Assembly: GCA_964471535.1 (NCBI GenBank) | Contig: CAYYHA010000007.1 | Coordinates: 1-45,823 of the forward strand | DNA: 45,823 nt | Direction of reading: 5' to 3' | DNA from: CAYYHA01 sp964471535 | GTDB lineage: Bacteria; Myxococcota; Myxococcia; SLRQ01 | In this document: positions 8,642 to 17,122 of the stretch, piece after piece | How the letters are laid out: the number at the start of each line of letters is the position of its first letter | Position numbering within the stretch: the first letter of the stretch is position 1 | The notes under the pieces: model-generated | What the model was told of the DNA's origin: nothing | The model's database searches: none | What the model saw: only the letters and a program-made list of their open reading frames with translations | Program-made: the position numbers and the translations under genes

Positions 8642-9250
8642 ATGGCCTCCCCCCGCCCCCGCTACGTATCCGTCGACGTCGAGACCTCCGGCCCCGTGCC
8701 TGGGGAGTTCTCGATGCTCTCGGTGGGCGCCGTCGATCTCGAAGACCGGTCGAACACCTTCTATGCGGAACTCAAGCCGATCACCGATCGCTACGACGAG
8801 AAGGCGCTGTCCATCGCCATGCCGGGCAGGACCCATGCCTCTCTCTACGAGACGGGGATGGACGCCGCCGAGGCGATGCAGCACTTCGCCGACTGGGTGG
8901 ACGCACTGACCGATGGGGGCAGCCGTCGGCCCGTCTTCGTCGCCCACAACGCACCCTTCGATTGGATGTTCGTCGCCTGGTACTTCTGGAAGTTCGTGGG
9001 ACGCAACCCCTTCGGCTGGGATGCGCTCGACACGCGTGCCCTCTTCATGGGCATGACCGGCGCCGAGTGGACCAAGACCCGGCTCGAGCACATCAAGGCG
9101 CACTTCCCCACCAAGGGACGGCACCATCACCACGCCCTCGAGGACGCCCTCGAGCAAGGCGATCTCTTCCTGCGCATGCTCGAGGTGCTCTCAGGTCGGC
9201 CCGATCCCGGCGAGACGCGGGCTCAAGGGAAGAAGGACCAGGCGAAGTAG
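8642..9250 (+). CDS. DnaQ-like DEDDh 3'-5' exonuclease
   Basis: A 202-residue stand-alone exonuclease of the DnaQ/oligoribonuclease/RNase T fold. Exo I is VDVETSG (catalytic Asp and Glu), Exo II is VAHNAPFDWMF with the second Asp, and Exo III is HHHHALEDALEQGDLF, giving the His-x4-Asp of the DEDDh class. It is longer than Orn (about 180) and lacks polymerase or BRCT modules, so it may act on RNA or DNA 3' ends. The start at ATG 8642 leaves only five residues before the first beta strand; the frame is open 39 codons further upstream but that segment is low-complexity. No Shine-Dalgarno is evident. The last 28 bases overlap the tail of the convergent gene. Confidence 0.88.
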   Translation: MASPRPRYVSVDVETSGPVPGEFSMLSVGAVDLEDRSNTFYAELKPITDRYDEKALSIAMPGRTHASLYETGMDAAEAMQHFADWVDALTDGGSRRPVFVAHNAPFDWMFVAWYFWKFVGRNPFGWDALDTRALFMGMTGAEWTKTRLEHIKAHFPTKGRHHHHALEDALEQGDLFLRMLEVLSGRPDPGETRAQGKKDQAK

Positions 9251-9855
9251 GCGGTCGCGCCTAGCCCCACCGCGGGCACGGTCCCCGCGGCGACTGCCAC
9301 GTCGCCGCGCAGACCGACGGCCAGGTGGTCCCAGACGTACTCCACCCCGCCGCCGGCCCCCGCCGCCGGTGCGGGGGAGAAGGTGTCTGGGATCTCGACG
9401 CCGTAGTCCCGGGTGGAGCCGTCGGGGGCGACGTAGAGGTGGCGTGCACCCACCCAGAGCTGCTCCACCACGCCTGCCTGAAGCGTCACGTAGGGGCGCA
9501 GAATCAGTCCGAACGGGACCCATCGCAGCTCGGCGAAGAGTCCGACGAGTCCATAGTCGTAGACGAGCCGGCCGGGCAGCCCCTCGATCCGAACGTCGTC
9601 GTGATGGACGCGGGCCCCGATGAGCCCCAGTGCGCTCGCGCCCACTTCGATCTCGTGGTCCAGCGCGTAACGAAGGGAGAGCAAGAGCGCCGGCGTGCCC
9701 CCCGCGGCCCGCTCAGTGGGGCTCGTGTACCGAGGCGGCCCGTGGACGAGTCCCGCTCCCACACCGCCGCTCACGGTGAGGGCGCCGCGCTCGGCTGCCG
9801 CGGGGAAGGGCAAGAGCCCCACGAGCATCAGCACGCATGCGACCCGGTGCGTCAC
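9223..9855 (-). CDS. exported protein, probable outer-membrane beta-barrel
   Basis: A 210-residue protein with a clear signal peptide (THRVACVLMLVGLLPFPAAA, cleavage after about residue 21). The mature part alternates hydrophobic and polar residues in short strands with aromatic ends, ends in Phe-rich TAYFAWSFFP and has several Gly turns, all typical of small outer-membrane barrels. No family is recognised. The start is GTG 9855: TACACT (minus strand, 9863-9868) lies seven bases upstream. The open frame extends further upstream, but that part only shadows the neighbouring gene. It follows another exported protein gene on the same strand after 74 bases, and its tail overlaps the convergent exonuclease gene. 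Confidence 0.75.
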   Translation of the reverse strand: MTHRVACVLMLVGLLPFPAAAERGALTVSGGVGAGLVHGPPRYTSPTERAAGGTPALLLSLRYALDHEIEVGASALGLIGARVHHDDVRIEGLPGRLVYDYGLVGLFAELRWVPFGLILRPYVTLQAGVVEQLWVGARHLYVAPDGSTRDYGVEIPDTFSPAPAAGAGGGVEYVWDHLAVGLRGDVAVAAGTVPAVGLGATAYFAWSFFP

Positions 9856-9868
9856 GCGCTCGAGTGTA
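9856..9868 (-). promoter_or_regulatory. -10-like TACACT, 7-base spacer to GTG 9855
   Basis: On the minus strand TACACT (9863-9868) precedes the GTG start of the barrel-like protein by seven bases with no Shine-Dalgarno, matching the leaderless pattern of the window. Confidence 0.4.
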
Positions 9869-9929
9869 CCAGGGCGCGCGTGTCGGGAAAGGACGTTCGA
9901 GGTGCTCTCGGCGCGGCGACCCGGCGGGA

Positions 9930-10817
9930 TCAGCGTGCGTCGGGCTCGTCGGCGCGCACCGGCCAGCCGGCGTCGAGGAGATCCTGGCAGGTGAGACCGT
10001 CCTTGACTGGCAGGAACTTGAAGGTACCGGTGACGGTATGGCTGTCGTTGCGCCCGGCGATGCGCAGGCAGAAGGCGTCGGCGCCGAGGAAGGTTTCCAC
10101 CGAGCGGATCTTCACCCGGCCCTTCAGACCGCCCTCGAAGGGCTCGGCCTCGGCCCAGGTCTTGTTCCATGCGCCCATGAAGACGCGGCCGTCGCACATC
10201 GGGGCGTCCACCAGCATGGTCACGCCCGGCTCGCCATCCTTGTCGACGTCCTCGTCCTTCCACTCCATGACCCAAGGCTGGGCGCTCACCGAGCCGTCCG
10301 CACCCACGTGCCACACCGTGGTCACCTTCGGCATGCGTGCTGGCGCGCCCGGGGGGAAGCGCACCGCCACACCGGCAGCGGGCGCGATCTCGACCTTGCA
10401 GGCGGTGGGGGTGACCCGGATCTCGTCCCCTCTCCGCTCGACCTTGGCGAGGAAGAAGTGCTCGGTGCGAGTCTTCACGAAGCCGACGAAGGGAGCGTCC
10501 CGCTTGCCCACGGTGATCTGGTGGCCGGCCCACAGCTCGAAGTGGGGCAGGGGTTTCCCGTCGCGGTCGGCTTCGCGCACTGCGCCGGGGTCCACTGCCG
10601 CAACCTCGGGCGCCTGCTTGCCGGGGGGCTGCGTCACGCCTCCCGCCTGAGCTTCCCGGGCGGTCCCCGCCTCCGGCGCTTGCGCAGCACCCTCCTCCGA
10701 ACCTGCTGCTGGCTTCGCGCGTGAGGCGGCCGAGCGCCCGTCGGCCCAAGTCGGCCTGGCGAGGGCGAGTCCGAGCAGCAGGAGGGCGCGCCCGGCATGG
10801 CATCCGACGAGCTTCAC
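9930..10817 (-). CDS. exported protein of unknown function with Asp-rich DxDxDG-like motif
   Basis: A 295-residue protein that I do not recognise. It has a signal peptide (hydrophobic GRALLLLGLALA, probable cleavage at about residue 25), then an Ala/Gln/Pro-rich linker to about 80, then a beta-rich domain to the end. The motif DEDVDKDGEPG resembles EF-hand-like or thrombospondin-3-like calcium loops. Three or four Cys residues in the folded part (for example PTACK, PMCDG, FCLRI, LTCQD) could make disulphides in the periplasm. The start is GTG 10817, seven bases after TAGGCT on the minus strand; a longer start at 10973 would put charged sequence before the signal peptide. It lies downstream of the NtrC-type regulator by 152 bases and upstream of the barrel-like gene. 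Confidence 0.7.
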   Translation of the reverse strand: MKLVGCHAGRALLLLGLALARPTWADGRSAASRAKPAAGSEEGAAQAPEAGTAREAQAGGVTQPPGKQAPEVAAVDPGAVREADRDGKPLPHFELWAGHQITVGKRDAPFVGFVKTRTEHFFLAKVERRGDEIRVTPTACKVEIAPAAGVAVRFPPGAPARMPKVTTVWHVGADGSVSAQPWVMEWKDEDVDKDGEPGVTMLVDAPMCDGRVFMGAWNKTWAEAEPFEGGLKGRVKIRSVETFLGADAFCLRIAGRNDSHTVTGTFKFLPVKDGLTCQDLLDAGWPVRADEPDAR

Positions 10818-10830
10818 CCCCGTCAGCCTA
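10818..10830 (-). promoter_or_regulatory. -10-like TAGGCT, 7-base spacer to GTG 10817
   Basis: TAGGCT on the minus strand (10825-10830) is followed by seven bases and the GTG start. This supports that start against longer alternatives and implies a promoter in the 152-base gap after the NtrC-type gene. Confidence 0.4.
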
Positions 10831-10969
10831 TGCGCCGTCCGCCCCGAACGCCAAGCGCCGCCTCGTCGCGCTGCGTCATCCCCAAGGGTCCGGTGCCTCG
10901 CGGCGCCACGCGCCAGGGTCCCCGCACCTGGCAATCGGGCGTTCCCGCGCCATGTGCTTCCGCGCCGCC

Positions 10970-12349
<1,380 letters not shown>

Positions 12350-12422
12350 GGTCGCTCCGAGGCAGTTCGCGCGGCGGCGCAGCCTCGCCCGCGCAAATCT
12401 GCCCTGCGCATAGCATGTGGGG

Positions 12423-12434
12423 TAGGCTCGACCC
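12423..12434 (+). promoter_or_regulatory. -10-like TAGGCT, 6-base spacer to ATG 12435
   Basis: TAGGCT at 12423-12428 precedes ATG 12435 by six bases without a Shine-Dalgarno. It lies in the 85-base divergent gap with the NtrC-type gene. Confidence 0.4.
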
Positions 12435-12914
12435 ATGTCCACCCGCACGGTGCTCGGGGTCGCGCTCGCGGGCGGCATCGCCGCCGTCATCCTGTGGTTC
12501 GCCCTGGGCGAGGCGCCCCAGACCCCGGAGGCGCAGGTCCGCACCGCCCTCGAGGAGATCGTGGACGGGGCCCAGGCAAAGGACCTCGCGGCGATTCTCG
12601 ACCGCATCAGCGATCGCTTCGTGGGCCAGGGCCGGTACCACCGCGACGATCTGAAGGGGCTGCTCTTCGCACAGCTCCGGCGCGGCCGCTGGAACCGCAT
12701 CCTCCTCACCGATACCGAGGTCACGGTGCACGGGGAGGACAGCGCGGACGTGCGCACCTTCGCCCTGCTGGCGCGGGGGGAAGGGATCGTACCCAGCGAG
12801 GCGGACGGTTACAGCTTCGACCTCTCCTTCGCTCGGGAGGACGACGGGGCGTGGCGGGTGGTGCGGGCCGAGTGGCGACCCGGGCGCCGCGCCGCGGCAG
12901 CGCCTACCGAATGA
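12435..12914 (+). CDS. membrane-anchored protein of NTF2/SnoaL-like appearance
   Basis: A 159-residue protein with an N-terminal membrane segment (about 5-24: VLGVALAGGIAAVILWFAL) and a soluble domain outside. The soluble part begins with a helix (AQVRTALEEIVDGAQAKDLAAILDRIS) and continues with strands ending in WRVVRAEWRPG. This helix-then-sheet pattern recalls the NTF2-like/SnoaL fold, although the sequence is not diagnostic. Function unknown. The start at ATG 12435 sits six bases after TAGGCT. Its last eleven bases overlap the tail of the convergent TPR gene. Confidence 0.75.
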   Translation: MSTRTVLGVALAGGIAAVILWFALGEAPQTPEAQVRTALEEIVDGAQAKDLAAILDRISDRFVGQGRYHRDDLKGLLFAQLRRGRWNRILLTDTEVTVHGEDSADVRTFALLARGEGIVPSEADGYSFDLSFAREDDGAWRVVRAEWRPGRRAAAAPTE

Positions 12915-14520
12915 GGTCCTTGGCCTCCTTGCGCCAAGGCTTCACCCAGCTCTTCTTCTTGCTCTTCTTCAGGGCGTCCGCCACGTCGTCGATGAGCTTG
13001 CGCATCATCTTGCGATCGGCGTTCTGAGCCTTGTAGTAGGTCAGCGCCTGGGCGAAGAGGGGGAGGGCATCGTTGTAGTGGCCCTGATCCATGTAGATCC
13101 ACCCCATCGCCTCGTAGACCTCGGGGTAATGTTCGCGCACGGCCACCGCCTTGTTGAAGTAGTCGATGGCCTTGTCGTAGTCCTTCGCCTCCCGCATGAG
13201 GGCGCCGAGGCGGTAGTAGGCCTCGGCGTTGCCCTTGTCGATCTCGAGGGCCTTCTCGTAGTTCTGCTTCGCCTTCTCCTTGTCCCCCTTGGAGAGGAGC
13301 AGATTTCCGAAGGCGATGTAGAAGCGGTCGTCCTTCTCCAGCTTCTCGCCCCAGGCGTCCATCAGGGCGAGCGCATCCTCGGCACGGCCCGCAGCGAGCA
13401 GGGCGCGCGCCCCTTGGTGGTAGGCGCGCGGCTGGTAGGGGAAGAGTTCCAAGCCCTTCTTGATCTCCTCGGTGGCGCTGGGCTTCTTCATCGCCGCGAG
13501 CACCAGCCCCTTGGCGATGTGGGCGTCCGGTGTTTCAAAGCTGCCCAGACTCTCCTCCGCTGCCGCCAGCGCCTGCTTGAACTTCCGCTCGAAGCTCAAC
13601 AGCTCGGCGCGGGCCACCAGGGCCAGGGCCTTGATCCGGGGTGAGAGTTCCTCCGGCGGCCGGCCGAGCACGTCGTCGATGGCCTCCTTCGCTTCCCGCG
13701 TGCCCTCGCCGCGGGCGATGTTCACCCGCGCGCGAAGCACCTTCGTGTAGAGATGCTCGGGGTTGGTGTCGAGCGCCTTCTTCACGTACGAGTCCGCGTT
13801 TCGGAAATCCTCGTCCAGGAAGTAGAGGTTGGCGACCGAGGCGTTGTACCGCGGGTTCTTCCACTCGCTCTCCGCGGCGTTACGAAACGCCGTCCGCGCC
13901 TCCTTCAGCTTGCCGAGCTGCATCTGTGCATAGCCCAGCGCGTCGAAGATGGGCGCGGCGCGCCCCCCTTTCTTGATGAGTTCGTCCATGCGCTTCTCGG
14001 CCTGCTCCGCCTTTCCATCGAGCACCAGGAGCAGGCCGCGGCCGCCGAAGGTCTCCGCTTTCTCAGAGTCCATCCCTTCGGCCTGGGAGATGAACGCCTC
14101 GGCCTTCGACTTGTGCTCGGGGAGCCCGTGGTCGAGGGCGAGCCGCGCTTCGAGGAGGCCGGAGGCGGCCACCACGTACTCGTGGTTCGAATCGAGCTCG
14201 AGGGCCTGATCGAAGAGCTTTCGCGCCTCCACCAGGTCCTGGTAGTTGTCCCGCAGCGCCCGCTCCTTCGCCTTCTTGGCGATGGCGCGGACCTCCTCCT
14301 GCGTCTGCACGTGGTTCCAATAGAGGTAGAGCCCCCCCCCGAGGATCGCCGTGGCAAGGAGCACCTGGACGAAGGCCTTTCCGAAGCTCTCCCGCGCCAT
14401 CTCGGTGCGCTGGTGGGAGAGATCGAGGTCCGGCAGCTCCTGGCCGTCGGCACCGTTCTTCAGCGGCGCCTCCGCTGACTGTTCCTCGGCCGTTTCAGCC
14501 TCGCGCTGAGGGCTCGCCAT
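12904..14520 (-). CDS. membrane-anchored TPR-repeat protein
   Basis: A 538-residue protein with a cytoplasmic acidic N-tail (1-48), one membrane segment (about 49-68, VLLATAILGGGLYLYW) and a long alpha-helical region of about ten tetratricopeptide repeats. The clearest repeats are near the C-terminus, such as AEAYYRLGALMREAKDYDKA and PEVYEAMGWIYMDQGHYNDA. The tail is Lys-rich (KKSKKKSW). TPR arrays scaffold protein complexes; partners are unknown. The start at ATG 14520 has a strong GGAGG Shine-Dalgarno, and a GGGGT/ACCCC hairpin (14534-14547) lies just upstream of it. It sits 95 bases after the metalloenzyme gene and may be the last gene of that operon. Confidence 0.9.
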   Translation of the reverse strand: MASPQREAETAEEQSAEAPLKNGADGQELPDLDLSHQRTEMARESFGKAFVQVLLATAILGGGLYLYWNHVQTQEEVRAIAKKAKERALRDNYQDLVEARKLFDQALELDSNHEYVVAASGLLEARLALDHGLPEHKSKAEAFISQAEGMDSEKAETFGGRGLLLVLDGKAEQAEKRMDELIKKGGRAAPIFDALGYAQMQLGKLKEARTAFRNAAESEWKNPRYNASVANLYFLDEDFRNADSYVKKALDTNPEHLYTKVLRARVNIARGEGTREAKEAIDDVLGRPPEELSPRIKALALVARAELLSFERKFKQALAAAEESLGSFETPDAHIAKGLVLAAMKKPSATEEIKKGLELFPYQPRAYHQGARALLAAGRAEDALALMDAWGEKLEKDDRFYIAFGNLLLSKGDKEKAKQNYEKALEIDKGNAEAYYRLGALMREAKDYDKAIDYFNKAVAVREHYPEVYEAMGWIYMDQGHYNDALPLFAQALTYYKAQNADRKMMRKLIDDVADALKKSKKKSWVKPWRKEAKDLIR

Positions 14521-14533
14521 GCAGCCTCCATCC

Positions 14534-14547
14534 GGGGTCCAAACCCC
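14534..14547. promoter_or_regulatory. 5' leader hairpin next to the TPR-gene Shine-Dalgarno
   Basis: GGGGT and ACCCC form a perfect five-base-pair stem with a four-base loop. On the minus strand it ends about five bases before the GGAGG ribosome-binding site, so it could affect translation or act as a weak attenuator between the upstream gene and the TPR gene. Confidence 0.25.
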
Positions 14548-14615
14548 TGTTTATCAAGGGTTTCGCTGGGGGTCCGTGAGAGTCGCAAAGGGGTACCAGA
14601 GCGGTCGAGAGGGTG

Positions 14616-15560
14616 TCAAGGCAGGCACAGCGTCTCGAGCAGGCCCCGCACGCCGGTCAGATCGTGCACCCGCTGCAGGTGGTCTGTGGCTCGTCCCCAG
14701 GCGACGAGGGGAACGGGGTTGGCCGTGTGCGTCCGGCGCGTCAGGTCCTCGAGGTTCCCGTGATCGCTGGTGACGATGAGCGCGTCCTCGTCGGGAGCGA
14801 GGCGGGCGATGAGGCGGCAGAGAAAGCGATCGAGGTGGGCGACGATGCGGCAGGCGAGGTCCCAGTCCCGAGCGTGCCCCGCCTTGTCGGTGAGGAAGTA
14901 TTCGAAGAGCACCAGGTCGTAGGGACGCGCCGCCGCCAAGAGGCGATCGGCCGCCGCTTCGGGGGAGAGGGCGGGGACGCCCAGGCGGCGGGCGCGCGCC
15001 GAGAGGGCGCTGAAGTCGTGGTAGAGGGCGCGCCCTGCATGCAGGTCGCCGAAGGTACGGAGCTTCAACCCCGCCGCTTCCGCCGCCACGGTGGTCACCG
15101 ACTTTCGAGCCAGGCGCCGGGGGATCTCGAGGGCCGGTTCAGGATGCTCGGAGGGATCGTGGGGTAGGCCGGCGGCGCGCAGGTAGGCGCTGGGATAGGC
15201 GTTCAGGAAAGCCACCCGGCGGCCGCGCGCCGCAAGCGACAGGAGGACGTTGTCCTCCTCCAAGAGCGCGCACAGGTGGGCGCCGGGGAAGCCCAGGCGG
15301 TGTCCGCCGAGCCAAGCCGGCGCGTTGACGCCGGTGAGGAGCGCCGCCTGGCCGGTTGCCGACTGCGGCCGCCCTGGCACGCCCAAGGTGGCGTCGATGA
15401 GCCGGCCGCAGGTACCCGGGGGCAGCGGGCCATGGCCCTCGGTCTCGACCTCGCCCTCGCGGCGAAACCAGCTCAAGATCCCCGGCACCGCTGCCAGCGG
15501 GTTGGTCCGGGCGTCCCGGGGCCCGGCCCCCACCCCATCGACGAAGACGAAGAGGATCAC
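14616..15560 (-). CDS. alkaline-phosphatase-superfamily metalloenzyme (phosphomutase-like)
   Basis: A 314-residue enzyme of the metal-dependent superfamily that includes cofactor-independent phosphoglycerate mutase and phosphopentomutase. Metal-site elements are visible: VFVDGVGAG at residues 5-13, the nucleophile region PQSATGQAALLTG, FEYFLTDKAGH, the paired VTSDHGNLED and a later HTANPVPLVAWG. It is shorter than iPGM (about 510), so it is unlikely to be that enzyme; the substrate is unknown. The GTG start at 15560 overlaps the hyuB stop by four bases (GTGA), so it is translationally coupled to HyuB. This hints at a role in the same catabolic step or in handling a phosphorylated intermediate, which is inference from position only. 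Confidence 0.8.
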   Translation of the reverse strand: MILFVFVDGVGAGPRDARTNPLAAVPGILSWFRREGEVETEGHGPLPPGTCGRLIDATLGVPGRPQSATGQAALLTGVNAPAWLGGHRLGFPGAHLCALLEEDNVLLSLAARGRRVAFLNAYPSAYLRAAGLPHDPSEHPEPALEIPRRLARKSVTTVAAEAAGLKLRTFGDLHAGRALYHDFSALSARARRLGVPALSPEAAADRLLAAARPYDLVLFEYFLTDKAGHARDWDLACRIVAHLDRFLCRLIARLAPDEDALIVTSDHGNLEDLTRRTHTANPVPLVAWGRATDHLQRVHDLTGVRGLLETLCLP

Positions 15561-17122
15561 TCGGGCTTGCCCCAGCCGCCGCCGCCGGGGGTGTCGACCA
15601 CCAGCAGGTCGCCAGCGCGCACCCGCCGCGTGCACTTGCCCGGCAGCGCCTCCCCCTCGCCGTCCCGATGGATCAGCCGGTTTCGGCCTGGCGCCGCCGC
15701 CTGCCCCCCGGCGAGGCCCGGCGGCCGGTGGCGTCGCCGCTCGGTGATGAGGGTGAGCTCCGCCTCCTCCAGGAAGCGCCAGGCCCGGCTCATGCCGTCT
15801 CCGCCGTGGTACCGTCCCGCCCCGCCGCTGCCGCGCCGGACCCGCAGCCACTCGATCCGCAGCGGGTAGGCATGCTCGAGCGCTTCGACCGGGGTGTTGA
15901 GGGTGTTGGTCATGTGCGAGTGGATCGCCGCGGTGCCGTGGAAGCCGGGGCCACCGCCGGTCCCCCCGGCGAGCGTCTCGTAGTAGGCCCAGGGCTGCCC
16001 CCGCCACCGCCCACCCATGGCCACGTTGTTCATCGTCCCCTGGCTGGCCGCGGGGATCCGGTCGGGACAGGCCTTCGCCAGTGCCGCAAAGAGCACGTCC
16101 ACGAGGCGCTGGCTGGTCTCCACGTTGCCGGCGGCCACCGGCGCCGGGGGGCGGGCGTCGACCAGCGTGCCAGATGGGGTCACGATGTCCACGGGCCGGA
16201 GGAGCCCGCTGCTCGCCGGAACCTCCTCGGGCGCGAGGCAACGCAGCACGTACAGTGTGGCGCTCACCGCGATCGCGCGCACCGCGTTCACCGGCCCCGC
16301 GCACTGCGGTGCGGTCCCGGTGAAGTCCACGGAGAGGTGATCGCCTTCGACCCGGATCGAGACGGCGACGCGAAGGTCGAGGTGTCCGAGGCCGTCGTCG
16401 TCGAGCAGATCCTGTGCTTCGTAGAGGCCGTCGGGGAGTGCGGCGATCACCGCGCGCATGGCCCGCTCGGCATGGGCGTGCAGCCCGGCGCAGGCGGCCT
16501 CGAGGGTCTCGGGCCCGTAGTGCGTTGCGAGATGGACGAGGCGCCGCGCCCCCACCTCACACGCGGCGAGCTGCGCGTCGATGTCGCCACGGCGCTCCTC
16601 AGGTGTGCGCACGTGGCGGTAGAGGCAGTCCTCGAGCACCGCGTCGAGGCGGCGCCCCGCCTCTACGATGCGCGTCGGCGGGATGCGCACGCCTTCCTCG
16701 TCGATGTGGGTGGCGATGGGCATCGACCCGGCGGCCTTGCCGCCCACGTCGGCGTGGTGGGCGCGATTGACCACGTATCCGAGCAGTCGCCCCCCCTGGT
16801 GCACCGGCCGCACCATCGTCAGATCGGGCAGGTGCGTCCCTCCCTGGTAGGGATCGTTGAGCAGTGCCACGTCGCCTTCCTTCAGATCGAGCGTCTCGAG
16901 GACGGCGGCGACCGAGAGCGGCGTGGAGCCGAGGTGCACCGGGATGTGGGCGGCGTGCGCCACCATCTCACCCCGCGCGTCGAAGAGGGCGCAGGAGAAG
17001 TCGCGCCGCTCCTTGATGTTGGGGGAGAAGGCGCTGCGCATCAGCACCGCACCCATCTCCTCGGTGAGCGCCGTGAGGAGATGCCGCCACACCTCGAGCT
17101 CGATGGGATCGTCCATCCTCAT
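15557..17122 (-). CDS. hyuB: hydantoinase B / oxoprolinase family subunit
   Basis: A 521-residue member of the HyuB family, the partner of HyuA in ATP-dependent cyclic amide hydrolases (N-methylhydantoinase, 5-oxoprolinase, and related carboxylases). Family features include MRSAFSPNIKERRDFSCALFD near the N-terminus (core SPNIKERRDFSCA), LNDPYQGGTHLPDLTM, the His-rich NRAHHADVGG, and the Gly-rich YETLAGGTGGGPGFHG. The C-terminus ends in VVDTPGGGGWG, typical of the family. The start at ATG 17122 overlaps the hyuA stop (ATGA). The substrate cannot be read from sequence; separate A and B subunits with no transporter nearby give no further clue. Confidence 0.92.
   Translation of the reverse strand: MRMDDPIELEVWRHLLTALTEEMGAVLMRSAFSPNIKERRDFSCALFDARGEMVAHAAHIPVHLGSTPLSVAAVLETLDLKEGDVALLNDPYQGGTHLPDLTMVRPVHQGGRLLGYVVNRAHHADVGGKAAGSMPIATHIDEEGVRIPPTRIVEAGRRLDAVLEDCLYRHVRTPEERRGDIDAQLAACEVGARRLVHLATHYGPETLEAACAGLHAHAERAMRAVIAALPDGLYEAQDLLDDDGLGHLDLRVAVSIRVEGDHLSVDFTGTAPQCAGPVNAVRAIAVSATLYVLRCLAPEEVPASSGLLRPVDIVTPSGTLVDARPPAPVAAGNVETSQRLVDVLFAALAKACPDRIPAASQGTMNNVAMGGRWRGQPWAYYETLAGGTGGGPGFHGTAAIHSHMTNTLNTPVEALEHAYPLRIEWLRVRRGSGGAGRYHGGDGMSRAWRFLEEAELTLITERRRHRPPGLAGGQAAAPGRNRLIHRDGEGEALPGKCTRRVRAGDLLVVDTPGGGGWGKPE

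Noticed and set aside
9856..10803. Long minus-strand frame joining the barrel-like gene to upstream sequence
   Set aside because: The upstream part is the wrong frame of the neighbouring exported-protein gene; the signal peptide and TACACT place the true start at 9855.
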